NCBI GenBank assembly: GCA_034696485.1 | Contig: JAQIWT010000074.1 | Location: 1-39,291, forward strand | Direction of reading: 5' to 3' | From: Isohypsibius dastychi | Taxonomy: Eukaryota > Tardigrada > Eutardigrada > Parachela > Isohypsibiidae | Length of the DNA: 39,291 bases | Shown here: in pieces, positions 9,773 to 19,513 of the stretch | Numbering within the stretch: position 1 is the first letter of the stretch | Layout: every line of letters begins with the position of its first letter | The notes under the pieces: generated by a model | Databases searched by the model: none | The model's input: the letters and a program-made list of their open reading frames with translations, nothing else | Told to the model about the DNA's origin: nothing | Program-made: the position numbers and the translations under genes

Positions 9773-10052
9773 GGTGGTTCCTCAGCGAGTTTCTGGTCGT
9801 GCCAATAAGGGGACGTTCACATCCAAAAAGTATCATGAAGAGTTCTCCACAATCAACGGGTCGTTGAAATCTGGAAAGGAGGAGGAACTGGTTAAGGTGT
9901 ATGTTCCAGAGCTTTGCCCGATTACTGCAGTCCCTCGACGACAAGGGCGGAGTAGGAACCTGAGAGCGCTGGATGATATTCCAGATATCCCTCCACTGGA
10001 GACACTGCTTCCCCATGATCATGTCTCTTTTACTGGCAACCTTAGTGGTTCT
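9773..10052 (+). other. Open frame linking pol and the envelope-like gene
   Basis: In the frame of the envelope-like gene, shifted +1 from pol, the sequence is open from before 9714 and has no ATG until 10053. Its residues (PRRQGRSRNLRALDDIP) look like the Arg-rich tail of a gypsy integrase rather than an envelope ectodomain. Either pol once ended here and an indel near 9770 shortened it, or a spliced mRNA joins this region to the envelope signal peptide. Confidence 0.5.
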
Positions 10053-11993
10053 ATGTGTTGCTCAGTACCGCAAGGTTTCAGAGTATGGAGTTTTATCGTC
10101 ATGCTTCTTGTTGCATTCTGGATGATTCCGGTTACTTTTGGACTTCAAGTGAAAACGCGTGACTGCAGTTTCCCTAAAATGGCTGGGGTTTTGGATCTGA
10201 ACGGATGGCTTGTCTGTAACGAAACCAGTCGGTCGATTAAGTCAACGAGTATCAGATATGATACATATTTGGAGAAAAGTGCAGGTAAAACTTTCATCGG
10301 ATACTCGTGTCGAAAATGGGTCAACATTAAAAAGATTGATGAGGGATTTTTTCGCGCAACGGATACTACTACCGACACCGAAAACTTAGTTGTCGAGCCT
10401 GGCGAGTGTTGGGCTCTAATTCAGTCTTCGATGTGCGAAAAGAACTTGATGTCGCGCGTAGGAAATGTTTGGAGTTTTCTTGGTAAGCCACAAGGAGACG
10501 GACATTGGTGGTCGGTGACGTATCACAATTTGACTAATTGTGAGTACGAAAAGTTAACTCTTGAACAGGAATGCGATTCATGTCCTGTTCTGAGTGTTCT
10601 TGGTGAACTTACCCAAAACCGGAGTACAGGATTCTCGAAGTTGGGAAAACGTACTATCGTATGGGATTCAGTGGAGTCGACGAAAAGATCTTGTGAAATT
10701 AAAAGATTAGCTAGACGTTCCGGGTTATTGTTTAATGACTCTGGTACTCTACGAGTTCGTGATACAGAACGACAGATGGACTTCATACTTGGATCTTCAC
10801 GCAAGACTTGCGATACCAAGTTACCCTCGGTATTTACTGTACAAAGAGAAAAGGACATGTTTTTGTTCTTGTTGGACTCCAATTCAACTCGAATGTTTCC
10901 CGATGATTATGCTTATAATAACGGGACAAATATTCTCAAGCGTCGGAATCGTCGCGAGGACTGGACAGTCGAGAAAAAGGTCATCTGGAAATATGATCCT
11001 GAGAAAGCGGAAACGAATCCAGAAATAATGAAACTAAACGAGGAGATACCTCGTCATCTGCAATGGTTGCAGGACAAAGTCGTTGAGAACGAAAACGTCA
11101 TCGTGGATGCTTTCAACCATGCTGACTGTCGCTTTGACCAGTTAAAAGTGTTTGAACTCATGGTTTAATCAAAGTTCAGTGGTGTTGCTGCGGCTCGGCA
11201 ATACGGCCTGGACGACTGCCAAAGCTTGGACGTGTTTGGTCAACACGCGGTGATTCGACAATGTGAGGAAAAGATTTTGGAATTTCAAGTTGAGCAAACC
11301 AGTTGTGGAGCTCAGCCACGAGCAGCTAACTACACCATAGATCAGGATGGTTTCACGCTGCGAGCTTTCAGGCCTTGTTACTGGCGTTCTAGTGTGGTCA
11401 ACTTTAACGGGAAAGCATACGCTGCTAAAGATGGAAATTGGATTGCCGAAAAACCAACTAGGGCTGCCAGTCATCGCGTTCTTATGGAACAATTTAAGGA
11501 AGAGGCGGATATTTCAAGTGGGCTGTTATCTGCAGCCATGGAACGGGAACATTCATTTAGCTTCCATTTACTTGCTGAGTTAGCTGGTGCGGTTGAGGAT
11601 CACGGAATAACTGACTTGGGAAAAGTCATTCACGAAGCTTCTGAAACGAATCGAAAAATGCCAAGTGTTTCTTGGTGGACAAAGGTTATTAAAACAACGT
11701 TCTGGTCAGTTGTTGGATTCGGTTCGCTTGGAGGTATCCTGTGGTTTTTTCGTGCTCAGTTGGCTTTATGGATGTGCGGAGTTTTCCGTCGTGTTCGAAA
11801 CCGCTTGGGAAAACGTGATGGTAGAGTGGTTACTCAAGCCATTGAATTGAACCGCATAAATCTGTCGGGAGTGTCAGAACCGCCGGAGCCCAAGCATGAG
11901 CATGTTCAGTTGCTCAATGATCGTGTTGTTTACACTGCATCTGCTCCTCATATGCAAAATATTCCCCTTTATCCTTTGCAGAGTCAAGAATAG
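10053..11993 (+). pseudogene. Envelope-like glycoprotein with one in-frame stop (TAA 11166-11168)
   Basis: ATG 10053 gives a good signal peptide: a short N-region with two Cys, then a hydrophobic core (VWSFIVMLLVAFWMIPVTFG) ending about 30 residues in. The ectodomain has many Cys and six N-glycosylation sequons before the stop (for example NETS, NLT, NRST, NDS, NSTR, NGTN). Basic clusters RLARR and KRRNRR (the latter coded by about 10938-10955) could be furin-like cleavage sites. A helical Leu/Asn/Glu segment follows. TAA 11166-11168 breaks the frame. The same frame stays open after it to TAG 11991-11993, with further Cys, a membrane segment (about 11694-11786, FWSVVGFGSLGGILWFF) and a basic cytoplasmic tail. 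The layout is that of a class I-like or other retroelement Env that inserts in the membrane. The family cannot be assigned by eye: I see no clear baculovirus F-type or phlebovirus Gc-type signature, and a chuvirus-like origin is only a guess. As written only the soluble N-terminal part would be made. Confidence 0.75.
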
Positions 11994-12013
11994 TTTTGGG
12001 GGACCAAAACGCT

Positions 12014-12026
12014 GGACGGAGGGCAA
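12014..12026 (+). promoter_or_regulatory. Polypurine tract
   Basis: GGACGGAGGGCAA directly abuts the 3' LTR start. It is a purine-rich (not pure) tract, as expected for the plus-strand primer. A second G run (TTTTGGGGGACC) lies about 20 bp upstream. Confidence 0.65.
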
Positions 12027-12325
12027 TGTTACGCTAGTGGTTACTAGTGTACATTCACTTTCACTTTTACAAGCGCATTCACTTTCTACATTTAGCCTTG
12101 TTCGCTATAGTCTCGCTTCAGTGACCTTTATAGTTCCGTATTGCGCTTCTGCCTTCCATTGTGTCTAGCTTGTTACTTCTCTGCCCTATATAAGTCTAAT
12201 GCTTTCGTGAATACAGTAGAAGAGCTTTTCCAGTTTGACTTGTATTTTCCAGTTGTTACTATCGTTCGTGTCTGTGGTAATAAATCAGTCTTGATCACAC
12301 TGAGTTATTCGCCACCGACATATCA
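12027..12325 (+). repeat. 3' LTR (299 bp)
   Basis: Identical on reading to 3957-4255; ends ATATCA and is followed directly by the second AGTC. Short open frames inside each LTR are not genes. Confidence 0.97.
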
Positions 12326-12329
12326 AGTC
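12326..12329. repeat. Target-site duplication, right copy (AGTC)
   Basis: Same four bases as 3953-3956. Confidence 0.9.
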
Positions 12330-13294
12330 CATTTGTCGGCACCCAATGTTAGGAGCACACGAAAACAAAACTTCACTCCACTACACTTCCCCACATTCAT
12401 ATTGCTCGGGACTTATGAACCTGGCTGATATCAATCCATAGACCTTCTTTCTGGATTATTCCGGAATGGAACACACGCACTATCATTCAACGAGCAGGAA
12501 GCCTCACATGGTGTTCTTCAGTTTATGGCTTATATGCATCAGCGGGTCACTGCCCGGTCTTTCTAAACTTAAATTTGTGTCGATGTGTGGCAAATGACAA
12601 GCAGAAATCATGAGAATCATCTTCTCAGTGTCCGTTCCTGTCGCGTTTGTGAAGACTCATCTGAAGAACATCTCTGTGTTTTCAAAATGCCCTGAGATCC
12701 TCTATCGTCCTTTTCGCCATGTGCTGTTTCTACAGCTCCTGAGGTATAAGTTGAAGTTGTTGAGATATACTGAGTGAACGCCGATGAGAATCCCTGTAAA
12801 AACGATCAAACTGCCTGGGCTTATATTAGCTTTGGGCAGGTCCATTTATACCTAGCAATTGTAAGCTTTGATTTCAGGAGTTGGATCGACCGCTCCGGTG
12901 ATCTAATGTAATTACCTTGGTTCACGTGACAAACCTTGTTTTATTTCGTCCATTTTTTCGAAGCCACTTTGAGTTTTCCGGAAGTCAATGACGACGTTGA
13001 TCCAGTGATGTGCAAACTCCGTACGATCAGTGACGTCTTCATCACATGGAACGTTTGTGATTGGAGATTTCGCTGCAGACGGTTACGGAGACCTCAGCTT
13101 AGGAACTGCTGAAGAAGGGCGGTTTTCAATCTACGCCAGCTTGGATCATTGGTGTCTTTTGTGTCATGTATATAATGTGTCATGTATAACAATGTACGGT
13201 ATATAAATTATTAAAAATAAGGTGAATTTTGATTTCATCTTTGAAGGCGTATGATGTTAGAGCCAAGTTCTTTCGTTTCAATTTGGATTCGGTG
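12330..13294. other. No gene seen; right flank of the LTR element
   Basis: No motif-bearing frame. An AT-rich patch with TATATAA lies at about 13195-13215. The first bases after the element include TGTTAGGAGCACACG (12347-12361), which looks like an LTR start, but no partner copy is present in the window. Confidence 0.35.
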
Positions 13295-14062
13295 TCAACT
13301 TTCGACGCAGGATTTGACGCTTTGACGCGCTTGGCCGATGATTCGTCTTCCTCGTCGTCGGAGAAATCCAGTGGGCGAGGTCGAAGTTCCTGTTTTTTTA
13401 CGCCGCGTGCCGGTTGCCGGCTCTGGAATTTGTATGTTGGAAAAAAGTTGCGAAATAGTCATTTCTATCGCACTGACCTGTGACACGTGAAGAACTGGAT
13501 TCATCTGAATCAGGCAAGTTGTTGTCGCTTGCTGATGCTTTCTTCTTTTCACCTTCCCACGTTGAAGAGTCTCCTCCATCGTCAGAGCAGGCAATGGCGA
13601 TAACTTTCGGCGGATGACGATTGATGGCTTTACTCTCAGGCGCTGCTTAATGAGTTGACTTCGTCATGGATGAAGCCGCGGCACAATTTTTTTCTCGCTG
13701 TAGAAAACCACGCAAGTCCGTCTGTCCCTTGTTGGAAGCTTTATGCGATGACTTCTGGGAGAATTTCGTTGAGGCATGATCTGGAAAATGAAATTGCTTC
13801 GTTAAATTGAGTAACATAGGAGCCGACTCCTAGCGCGTATTCAGACAAATATTTGCTATTCGAACAGATTCTGAACAAAACGGTACGGAATATGATTTTA
13901 TCTTTATTTGGGAGAAAACTAGATAATTTGATCTTTCTACTCACTAGACGATGATGGAACACACGAAGAGGATCCTGGCAGGCTCACCACTTGCTGAACG
14001 GGAGGTCCAGATGGTAGGATTATGATCCCAATCAAACCTGAAGTCGGGTGAAATCGTAAAAA
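13295..14062 (-). CDS. Spliced Ser/Lys-rich protein with a PCNA-box-like motif (5' incomplete, in-frame TAA)
   Basis: Three exons can be placed on the minus strand. Exon A, 14062-13945, lies between a TTTTTTGCAG acceptor and a GTGAGTAG donor. Exon B, 13780-13478, lies between TTTTCCAG and GTCAGTG. Exon C runs from 13432 to a stop at 13295. Phases agree across the first intron (13781-13944) and the 45-nt second intron (13433-13477). Exon A is Pro/Ser-rich. Exon B is Lys/Ser-rich and contains QTDLRGFL, close to the PIP-box pattern used to bind PCNA, then acidic Ser clusters (SDDGGDSSTWEGEKKK). A TAA at 13647-13649 interrupts exon B in frame, with protein-like sequence on both sides. In exon C the spliced frame is Arg-rich, while the next frame over gives a typical acidic/basic nuclear sequence (LDFSDDEEDESSAKRVK), so a one-base slip near the second intron is possible. 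This fits a nuclear, perhaps replication- or repair-linked, protein. No family recognised. Confidence 0.5.
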
Positions 14063-14560
14063 CTGCAAAAAAATGTATGATCACTCTGCTGGCCGAAGAA
14101 TTAGGTTTTACCGATACTTCCGCATAAATTGTGATAGAAATGGCAACTTGGAAGCGGATGAAACCTGGGAAGGAACCATCATTCTCGAAGTACATAAAAT
14201 AATCGAACATCCCTCAACTGTTTGGTTGTCGTTGTGGATTCAGTCAACACGAGCCGAAAGGCTTCACGGAGAGGAAACAAATTACAGAAAATCAGCTGGG
14301 AAATTCGGCGACCCAGAAACAGTACTTCATTTCAGTCGAATTTCAGTGATGTTGACCTCAGTTCATCGTATGTCTAACAAGTAAACGATGGCTCAGTGGA
14401 AACAAGAAAATGAAATTTGATCTGTCATTCATCTGTGACCTAACCAGGTAACAAAAAAAATATGGAGTAAGCCAAAACAACGATGCGAACTGGCCATTGC
14501 TGGGCCAAGCACTGACCACTGACAAGACAGCGTGACTAATGCATCTAGTGGACCACTCAC

Positions 14561-14696
14561 CTTGTGGAATTAAACCAGAAAACGTTTGAAGATCTCGAAG
14601 GACGTGGGAAATCGAGGATAAGTTATGATAAAGATAAAGGAAAGCCAAGAACGATTTTGAACCGAATTTCAAATGGCTTCGCACCTTGCATTTCAA
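14561..14696 (-). CDS. Possible exon upstream of the PIP-box-like gene
   Basis: A minus-strand frame from ATG 14696 runs to a good GTGAGT donor (GT begins at 14560). Its phase (one base left over) does not join exon A at 14062 directly, so an intermediate exon would be needed or it belongs to another gene. No motif. Confidence 0.25.
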
Positions 14697-14903
14697 ACAC
14701 GCGTGACCTCTTGGACAAGCGTGACCGCGCTTTGAAATTCATTCGGTGTTTTGGCACGTGCATGTGGCGCATGTGCATACGTATGTACGTACGTATCTCG
14801 TGTCGACTGCCGACTCATTGATGATTCTTTGCACTTTCTGTTCATTGCGTTCTCGGAAGTTATTTTCTTTCCTCTAAATACTGTTATCTTCTTGTTTATC
14901 GTT

Positions 14904-16818
14904 ATGACTCCTTCAGCAGATCGCAATGCCGGAGAACTGTCGGGTAATCCAACTAAGAGACGTCGTGTCCAGGATTTGGATGATTGGTGCACCGAAAAAG
15001 GCTGTTCATTGTGCTCGAAAGCTTATAATATGTATGGTGCGCATCAAGCATGCTGCTTGAAATGCGGCCATATATTTGGTAAAGACTGCATGGACATCTG
15101 GATAGCCAGTCGTGGTAGAGGCAAGTTCTTCCCGGATTGTGCAGAACCCGTGGAGGACGGTGACATCAAACTTCTCTTTCCTTCCGATCGGATCGAGTTG
15201 GACGAAACAAATGAACTGCAAATGTTAAATAAACGTTTCTAGCAGTCGAAATTGGAATGGTGAGATAAAATCCGAGTCGGCTGTCGACGCCGTTCAGAAT
15301 GTGATTGATTGTCAGCAAAACTGCCTATCGATCTACGTTAATTTATTATCACGGGCTTTTTCCTTTTTATAGGCAGACAACGTTGAATAACTATAACAAT
15401 TGTGCTTTGTGAGAGAGCCCAGCTCACTGAGAAAAACCATCGATTATTGGAAGAGAATGAGGAACTGCGAAAAATTATTCTCAGATCGGAACAACAACCG
15501 TCAACTTCCGGTGCAGTTCATTCAAAAGCAAAAGATGTCATTGTTGAAAGTGCTGAATGCCAGCTTGAACTAACTTAAGCTGGAACCGGAAGCCTGAGTG
15601 GACCAGAAGTTCCGTTCGTCTGCAAACTGGAGAAGTCTCTCGACTTTAACGGAAATTTGGGTCGTATTATAGTTCACTATCCAAATAAAGCCCAACTTGT
15701 TTTTTCCCAACAGCTGAACAGAAGTCGGCTTGGACCGCTGGCAAAGTTGGCGATTAAGATGTGGGATGTGGAAACAGGCAGTGTGGATGCCATGGCCTTG
15801 CAGCCGCCGGAAGTCAGAGATATCGCAATCCAAGAAGTTTCAGTCATGGTCGTTGGATCGGATGGGAGTGTTTTGTGATTGAGGTAGGCAACACTTATTT
15901 TACATTTTTATTAAAACATGAATCTCCTTCTTAACTGGTTTCGTGCCGAATGCCGGCTCCTCGGATGTGTAATATAGATTCCTCATTTTTTAGTCTGCTC
16001 ACAAAGTCGGTCATTCGTGAATTTCAAGCTGAGGCCACGGTTTGGTGCGGTGCATTCGACGTGGAAGATCGGCGATTTTTTTACTGTGGTTTGCAGAATA
16101 GAAAGGTGGCCATTTATGATGTCCGGCAGACGAATGGGCCGACTTGTTGTCTTAATTTCTGCACTGGTTGAGTTATTCGACTCAACAATTTAGAAGGGTA
16201 TTTCGACCATGATTTCTGGCCTGACGGACTCATCGCTTCATGCAATTACGGCGCGACTTTTATCGACCCGGAAGTGGGGTAAAGAGCTCCTGTGAGTGCT
16301 ACAATATTATCGGCGTACCAAGAATCTATTCCACTGCGTTTGATCGAGCTTTCACTGCTTCCATGCGCCCCAACAGGTATTCGACCTTCGAAAATTCACT
16401 GGTTTAGAACTGCGCTGGCTATCGGCTCATTTGCGACATGAATTGTTAATAGTTCACACTTACCAGCGAAAACGCAGTTGTTCGGCACTACGTCACAAAA
16501 TTGGATCATTCTCCCAGTACTGATGTGAAAGTCATGGCACGACCAGTGAACTGGATCAACGCTGGCAGGATCAGCACCTTGATGTCGCGAATTGCAATGT
16601 TCTCTGGTAAGATCGACAATGTGAAAAGTTGCTATTTAGTTGCCGCTGATGATGCCGACAAGTCTGTTGTTATCTGAAATGTCGAGTCAAAATGTGTCAA
16701 AACGGAAATAGCAGTTGAGGACGCGGCATTTGGCATTGCGGTGTTTACTTCCGGTGGTCACAAGCTCATGGCAGTTTTGTTCCAGCCGCGCATCGGTTCG
16801 TTTAAGATCACTCACTAG
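14904..16818 (+). pseudogene. RFWD3-like: RFWD3-like RING/WD-repeat E3 ubiquitin ligase, degenerate
   Basis: RFWD3 ubiquitinates RPA and RAD51 at stalled forks. Here ATG 14904 begins a RING: CSLC, then CGH, FGKDC and a final pair that reads FPDC where the family has CPxC, so one zinc-binding Cys is lost. A TAG (15240-15242) lies in frame shortly before a GTGAGA donor. A coiled-coil frame follows at about 15417-15575 (KNHRLLEENEELRKI). WD-repeat sequence then resembles RFWD3 in order: 15600-15878 (NGNLGRIIVHYPNKAQLVF ... IKMWDVETGSVDAM), about 15990-16170 (FFYCGLQNRKVAIYDVRQ) and about 16470-16818. In the last block a TGA (16675-16677) stands where a Trp is expected before NVESK, and the frame ends at TAG 16816-16818. 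Frames change between blocks, some plausibly at introns. Domain order is right, but the lost zinc ligand and two stops argue for a pseudogene or an error-containing sequence. Confidence 0.8.
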
Positions 16819-16995
16819 ATTATTCTGCGCCGTTGATCAGCTCGACAATCACGATTTTATTAGAGTTGAATTTCTGAAATGTTAATCACTCCAAATTGAG
16901 CTGGATTTGTTGTTTGTTTTTTTATCATTTTATTCCTGTTTGGTCTTGTGAAATTGTATTGGCGAAAAAGGGTGTCGAGAATCTAAAACTCGTTA

Positions 16996-17203
16996 CTAGA
17001 ACAATAGGGCGGAATAACACAGTCTGGTAATACTGGAGTGTAGATCATCACTGAGGCTCAACAGATATGGGGGTTGATCGATGGACGACAGAAGGATTCT
17101 AGCCGACTCCATTACGTCGCTTTTTTGGATCATGGAGGACCGCCGATAAGCGGCACTTGCCTTGATAATTTGGAACCATTCAATTAATGGCGGAACGTGG
17201 TCT
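16996..17203 (-). CDS. C-terminal exon of an unrecognised protein
   Basis: A strong acceptor (TTTTTTCGATTTTTGCAG) precedes 17203. The exon encodes about 68 residues ending at TAG 16996-16998. The sequence is helical and charged (EWFQIIKASAAYRRSSMIQK, then DVMESARILLSSIDQPPYLL), somewhat like the C-terminal helical lid of AAA+ replication proteins, but that resemblance is weak. The upstream exon was not found; the ATG at 17274 sits too close for a normal intron. Confidence 0.4.
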
Positions 17204-17319
17204 CTGCAAAAATCGAAAAAACAATTAACGCCATGACCAAATATCCGCGTGATGATGCAGATAGTGTCCGTCATCTCTAAGTATCGACATTTTGATCACC
17301 ACTTTTTTTCATCATTATC

Positions 17320-17583
17320 ATGTTCAGTCTGCAACCTTTTGATGCTGTTGATTCTTCAAGAGATTCATTCGACGAGGCGGTAATGAATACCAACATTGCC
17401 ATTGTGGCCCAAGTTCATCTCCGCGTGATGGAGCGGAAGTATATGGATGAGGACGTCAGTGCTGGCGGTATTCATACTGGTGATTCCGCTAGATTCTGTG
17501 GATGGATCGCGTTCCGTGATAGTGGAGACGTCTTTGCGATAGATCATCTGTCTCTTCCATCGCATGGTAACCTGGAGGAATGA
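17320..17583 (+). CDS. Hypothetical 87-aa protein
   Basis: ATG 17320 to TGA 17581-17583. Acidic, protein-like composition (MDEDVSAGGIHTGDSARFCG) with no signal peptide, membrane segment or known motif. It starts about 45 bp from the 5' end of the minus-strand frame at 17274, so the two could be divergent genes. Short enough to be chance. Confidence 0.35.
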   Translation: MFSLQPFDAVDSSRDSFDEAVMNTNIAIVAQVHLRVMERKYMDEDVSAGGIHTGDSARFCGWIAFRDSGDVFAIDHLSLPSHGNLEE

Positions 17584-17659
17584 GACGAATCATCGACTCT
17601 TGATCATTCATTTTTATTAAAAGGACGATTCACATTATTACGCGGTTGAGACCTCTGGA

Positions 17660-18071
17660 CTACCGCGCATTGTCCGCGTCGATCAAAATGGAGACGAGAA
17701 TCAATAGAAGAGCTGAAAGAAGTACAGCTAACGTAATAGTTGTCACTAGGTTTCCGAACTATGTTTTCGACAATTTTCTGACGGTTCAATTAATTGGATG
17801 ACACTGTACTCCTCAACTTGAGCACAGCACATTCCCTTATCTTGATAAACGGAAAAATTACCAGAGAAGGAAACTTTGAGTAGAGTGATGGTGAAATTGC
17901 GGGCATGTGAGCACTGAGTTATTTCGCAGTTCAAGCTGCTTCAGGTCAAGAGATGGCCTCTTCAGTCCAGTCTCCCGTTGCACATGGTGCATGACACTCT
18001 TTGGCATCGACCTGAATCGCGAAAGCTTGGGTCGCGAATACGAACGCTCGAACGAAAAGGACAGGTGACAT
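17660..18071 (-). pseudogene. Small Cys-rich secreted or type I membrane protein, frame-broken
   Basis: ATG 18071 gives a signal peptide (MSPVLFVRAFVFATQAFA) followed by a Cys-rich start (ECHAPC). That frame stops at TGA 17946-17948. A second frame (17934-17746) continues with CEITQCSHARNFTITLL and CC, and a third ends in a clear membrane helix (TLAVLLSALLILVSIL) and a TAG at 17660-17662. Signal peptide, paired Cys, sequon (NFT) and C-terminal membrane anchor together resemble a small surface protein such as a Ly6-like or other Cys-paired anchor protein. The family is not recognised. The frame changes could be short introns I failed to place or indels. Confidence 0.45.
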
Positions 18072-19513
18072 CACTCATAACGGTAGCCTTTGGCCAGTGA
18101 ATGACAAGGATGCACCTGGATGTTGCTTTGATGAAAACACTATACTGGTTTCATGAACTGAAAACTTCGATGTTCGAGGCTTTTAATGAGATTACATTAC
18201 ACCCGAAAAAGAACCGATAAGAACATACAATCTTGTTCAGCGATTTTTTGAGCGTCTGATTCAATATCAGAAGAGCAAGATTAAAATAGAGCAAGTTCAT
18301 ACAATAGAGCGATCGGTGAACTTTCCATCTGTTCGTACGGTTCAGGAGAACAGTTTGAACGGAAAACACCAGGGACAAATCTGATTTGAAATGCAGAGAG
18401 TTATGCAGTGCGCAAAAATGAGCGACAGCAACTGAATAACGTTCGATTCTGGGTTGTCCAACCTCAAGGTCTGAGCGCGACTGATTATACAAGTCGTTGT
18501 ATAATTGTACCGATCAAAATGTTTAACTGTCACTCACAGAATATGGGATTCTCATATTCTGCAGCTTGCGATATGGCAGCGCAACTCAGGGAAAATAAAC
18601 TTCTGAAAAATTTGCAGATACACAATAACTTTCGGTGTTGTCAAGACATGTGGTATATTGCCAATTTATTCCGAACTTTGGAAAAACAAATATGAATGCC
18701 AAATAAATGATGCCTTAACATACTGTGGCATTTCCGGTGTTTCGCAAAAAGCTCATTACACTCCCTAATTTTTTGTACCTTTCAAAAATAAATTCAGCAG
18801 CCAATCATTCTGACTTGATTAGCTCGAATATGGAAGAATAAGATGATAAACGCCACCGATTTCCGTTTTTTCAACTGAAGGACCAATCGAGTAACTACAG
18901 CAATTTTATTTCACACATGGAATAACAGCATCTTTTGCATTAAGAGACAGTAATGCACAGAACAATTTTCAATGCTGGGCATAAATGCCTGACATTCCGC
19001 AAAACAATTTTGAATATTAATAACAGAATTTTTGTCAACAGTGGATAAATAATTTATAGATCAGAAATCAACGATCTAAACAAAAATAAATAAATATGGT
19101 GGCCTTGTACAAGATGACTTTTCAAATGATATCTGGAGCAAGTCCGTTGGTCTGAATGATGCAATGTTTAGGTTTCTTCTATTGGTAACTCTATTTGCCC
19201 ACGCGAAACAACGAACCGGGAACTGGAACAGAATTATCTTTCCATTGATGCAATGAAACGAAAAATGTGCAAGCAATGCATAAAATCACAAAGAATTCAG
19301 AAAAATTAACCTGAATCACAAAAATGGTGATCAAAATTGTCTGGGAATTCAAACTGTGGTAGGAATGAGATAAAGTAAAAAAGAAATCACCAAAGTCATT
19401 CACAAATTGGAAGGCTGTTAAAAGTCACAGAGCAATCATAAAAAATCGGAACAAAATGCTGGCAAGTGGAAAAGCAAATGATGGTGAGATATTTCACGAA
19501 CCAAAACTCGCCG
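18072..19513. other. No supported gene; AT-rich
   Basis: Several 60-110 codon frames occur on both strands but none has a motif, a splice pair or a start. A short perfect inverted repeat lies at 18484-18505. Confidence 0.35.
18484..18505. repeat. 9-bp perfect inverted repeat, 4-nt loop
   Basis: ATTATACAA - GTCG - TTGTATAAT. Function unknown. Confidence 0.6.

Larger units (their letters stand above)
3957..12325 (+). mobile_element. Complete Ty3/gypsy-type LTR retrotransposon with envelope-like ORF (8369 bp)
   Basis: The element is bounded by 299-bp direct LTRs with TG...CA ends and flanked by an AGTC duplication. Internal order is PBS, gag-knuckle-protease-RT | RNase H-integrase in one frame, then an envelope-like glycoprotein frame, then a polypurine tract. 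The order PR-RT-RH-IN and the GPY motif at the end of integrase place it in Ty3/gypsy (Metaviridae-like) rather than BEL/Pao or Copia. There is no chromodomain after integrase. The two LTRs are identical as far as I can read, so insertion was recent. Three defects are visible: TAG at 7799-7801, TAA at 11166-11168, and His in place of Asp at the protease active site (6356-6358). Such a copy could only move with proteins supplied by an intact relative, unless the changes are sequencing errors. Confidence 0.97.

Noticed and set aside
14073-14384. 103-codon plus-strand ATG frame
   Set aside because: Antisense to the splice acceptor at 14063-14073 of the PIP-box-like gene and without motif. Composition is plausible, so it is not excluded, but the minus-strand splice sites explain the edge at 14062 better.
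18408-18695. 95-codon plus-strand frame
   Set aside because: No ATG at its start, no motif, and it overlaps a minus-strand frame of similar length; neither is supported.
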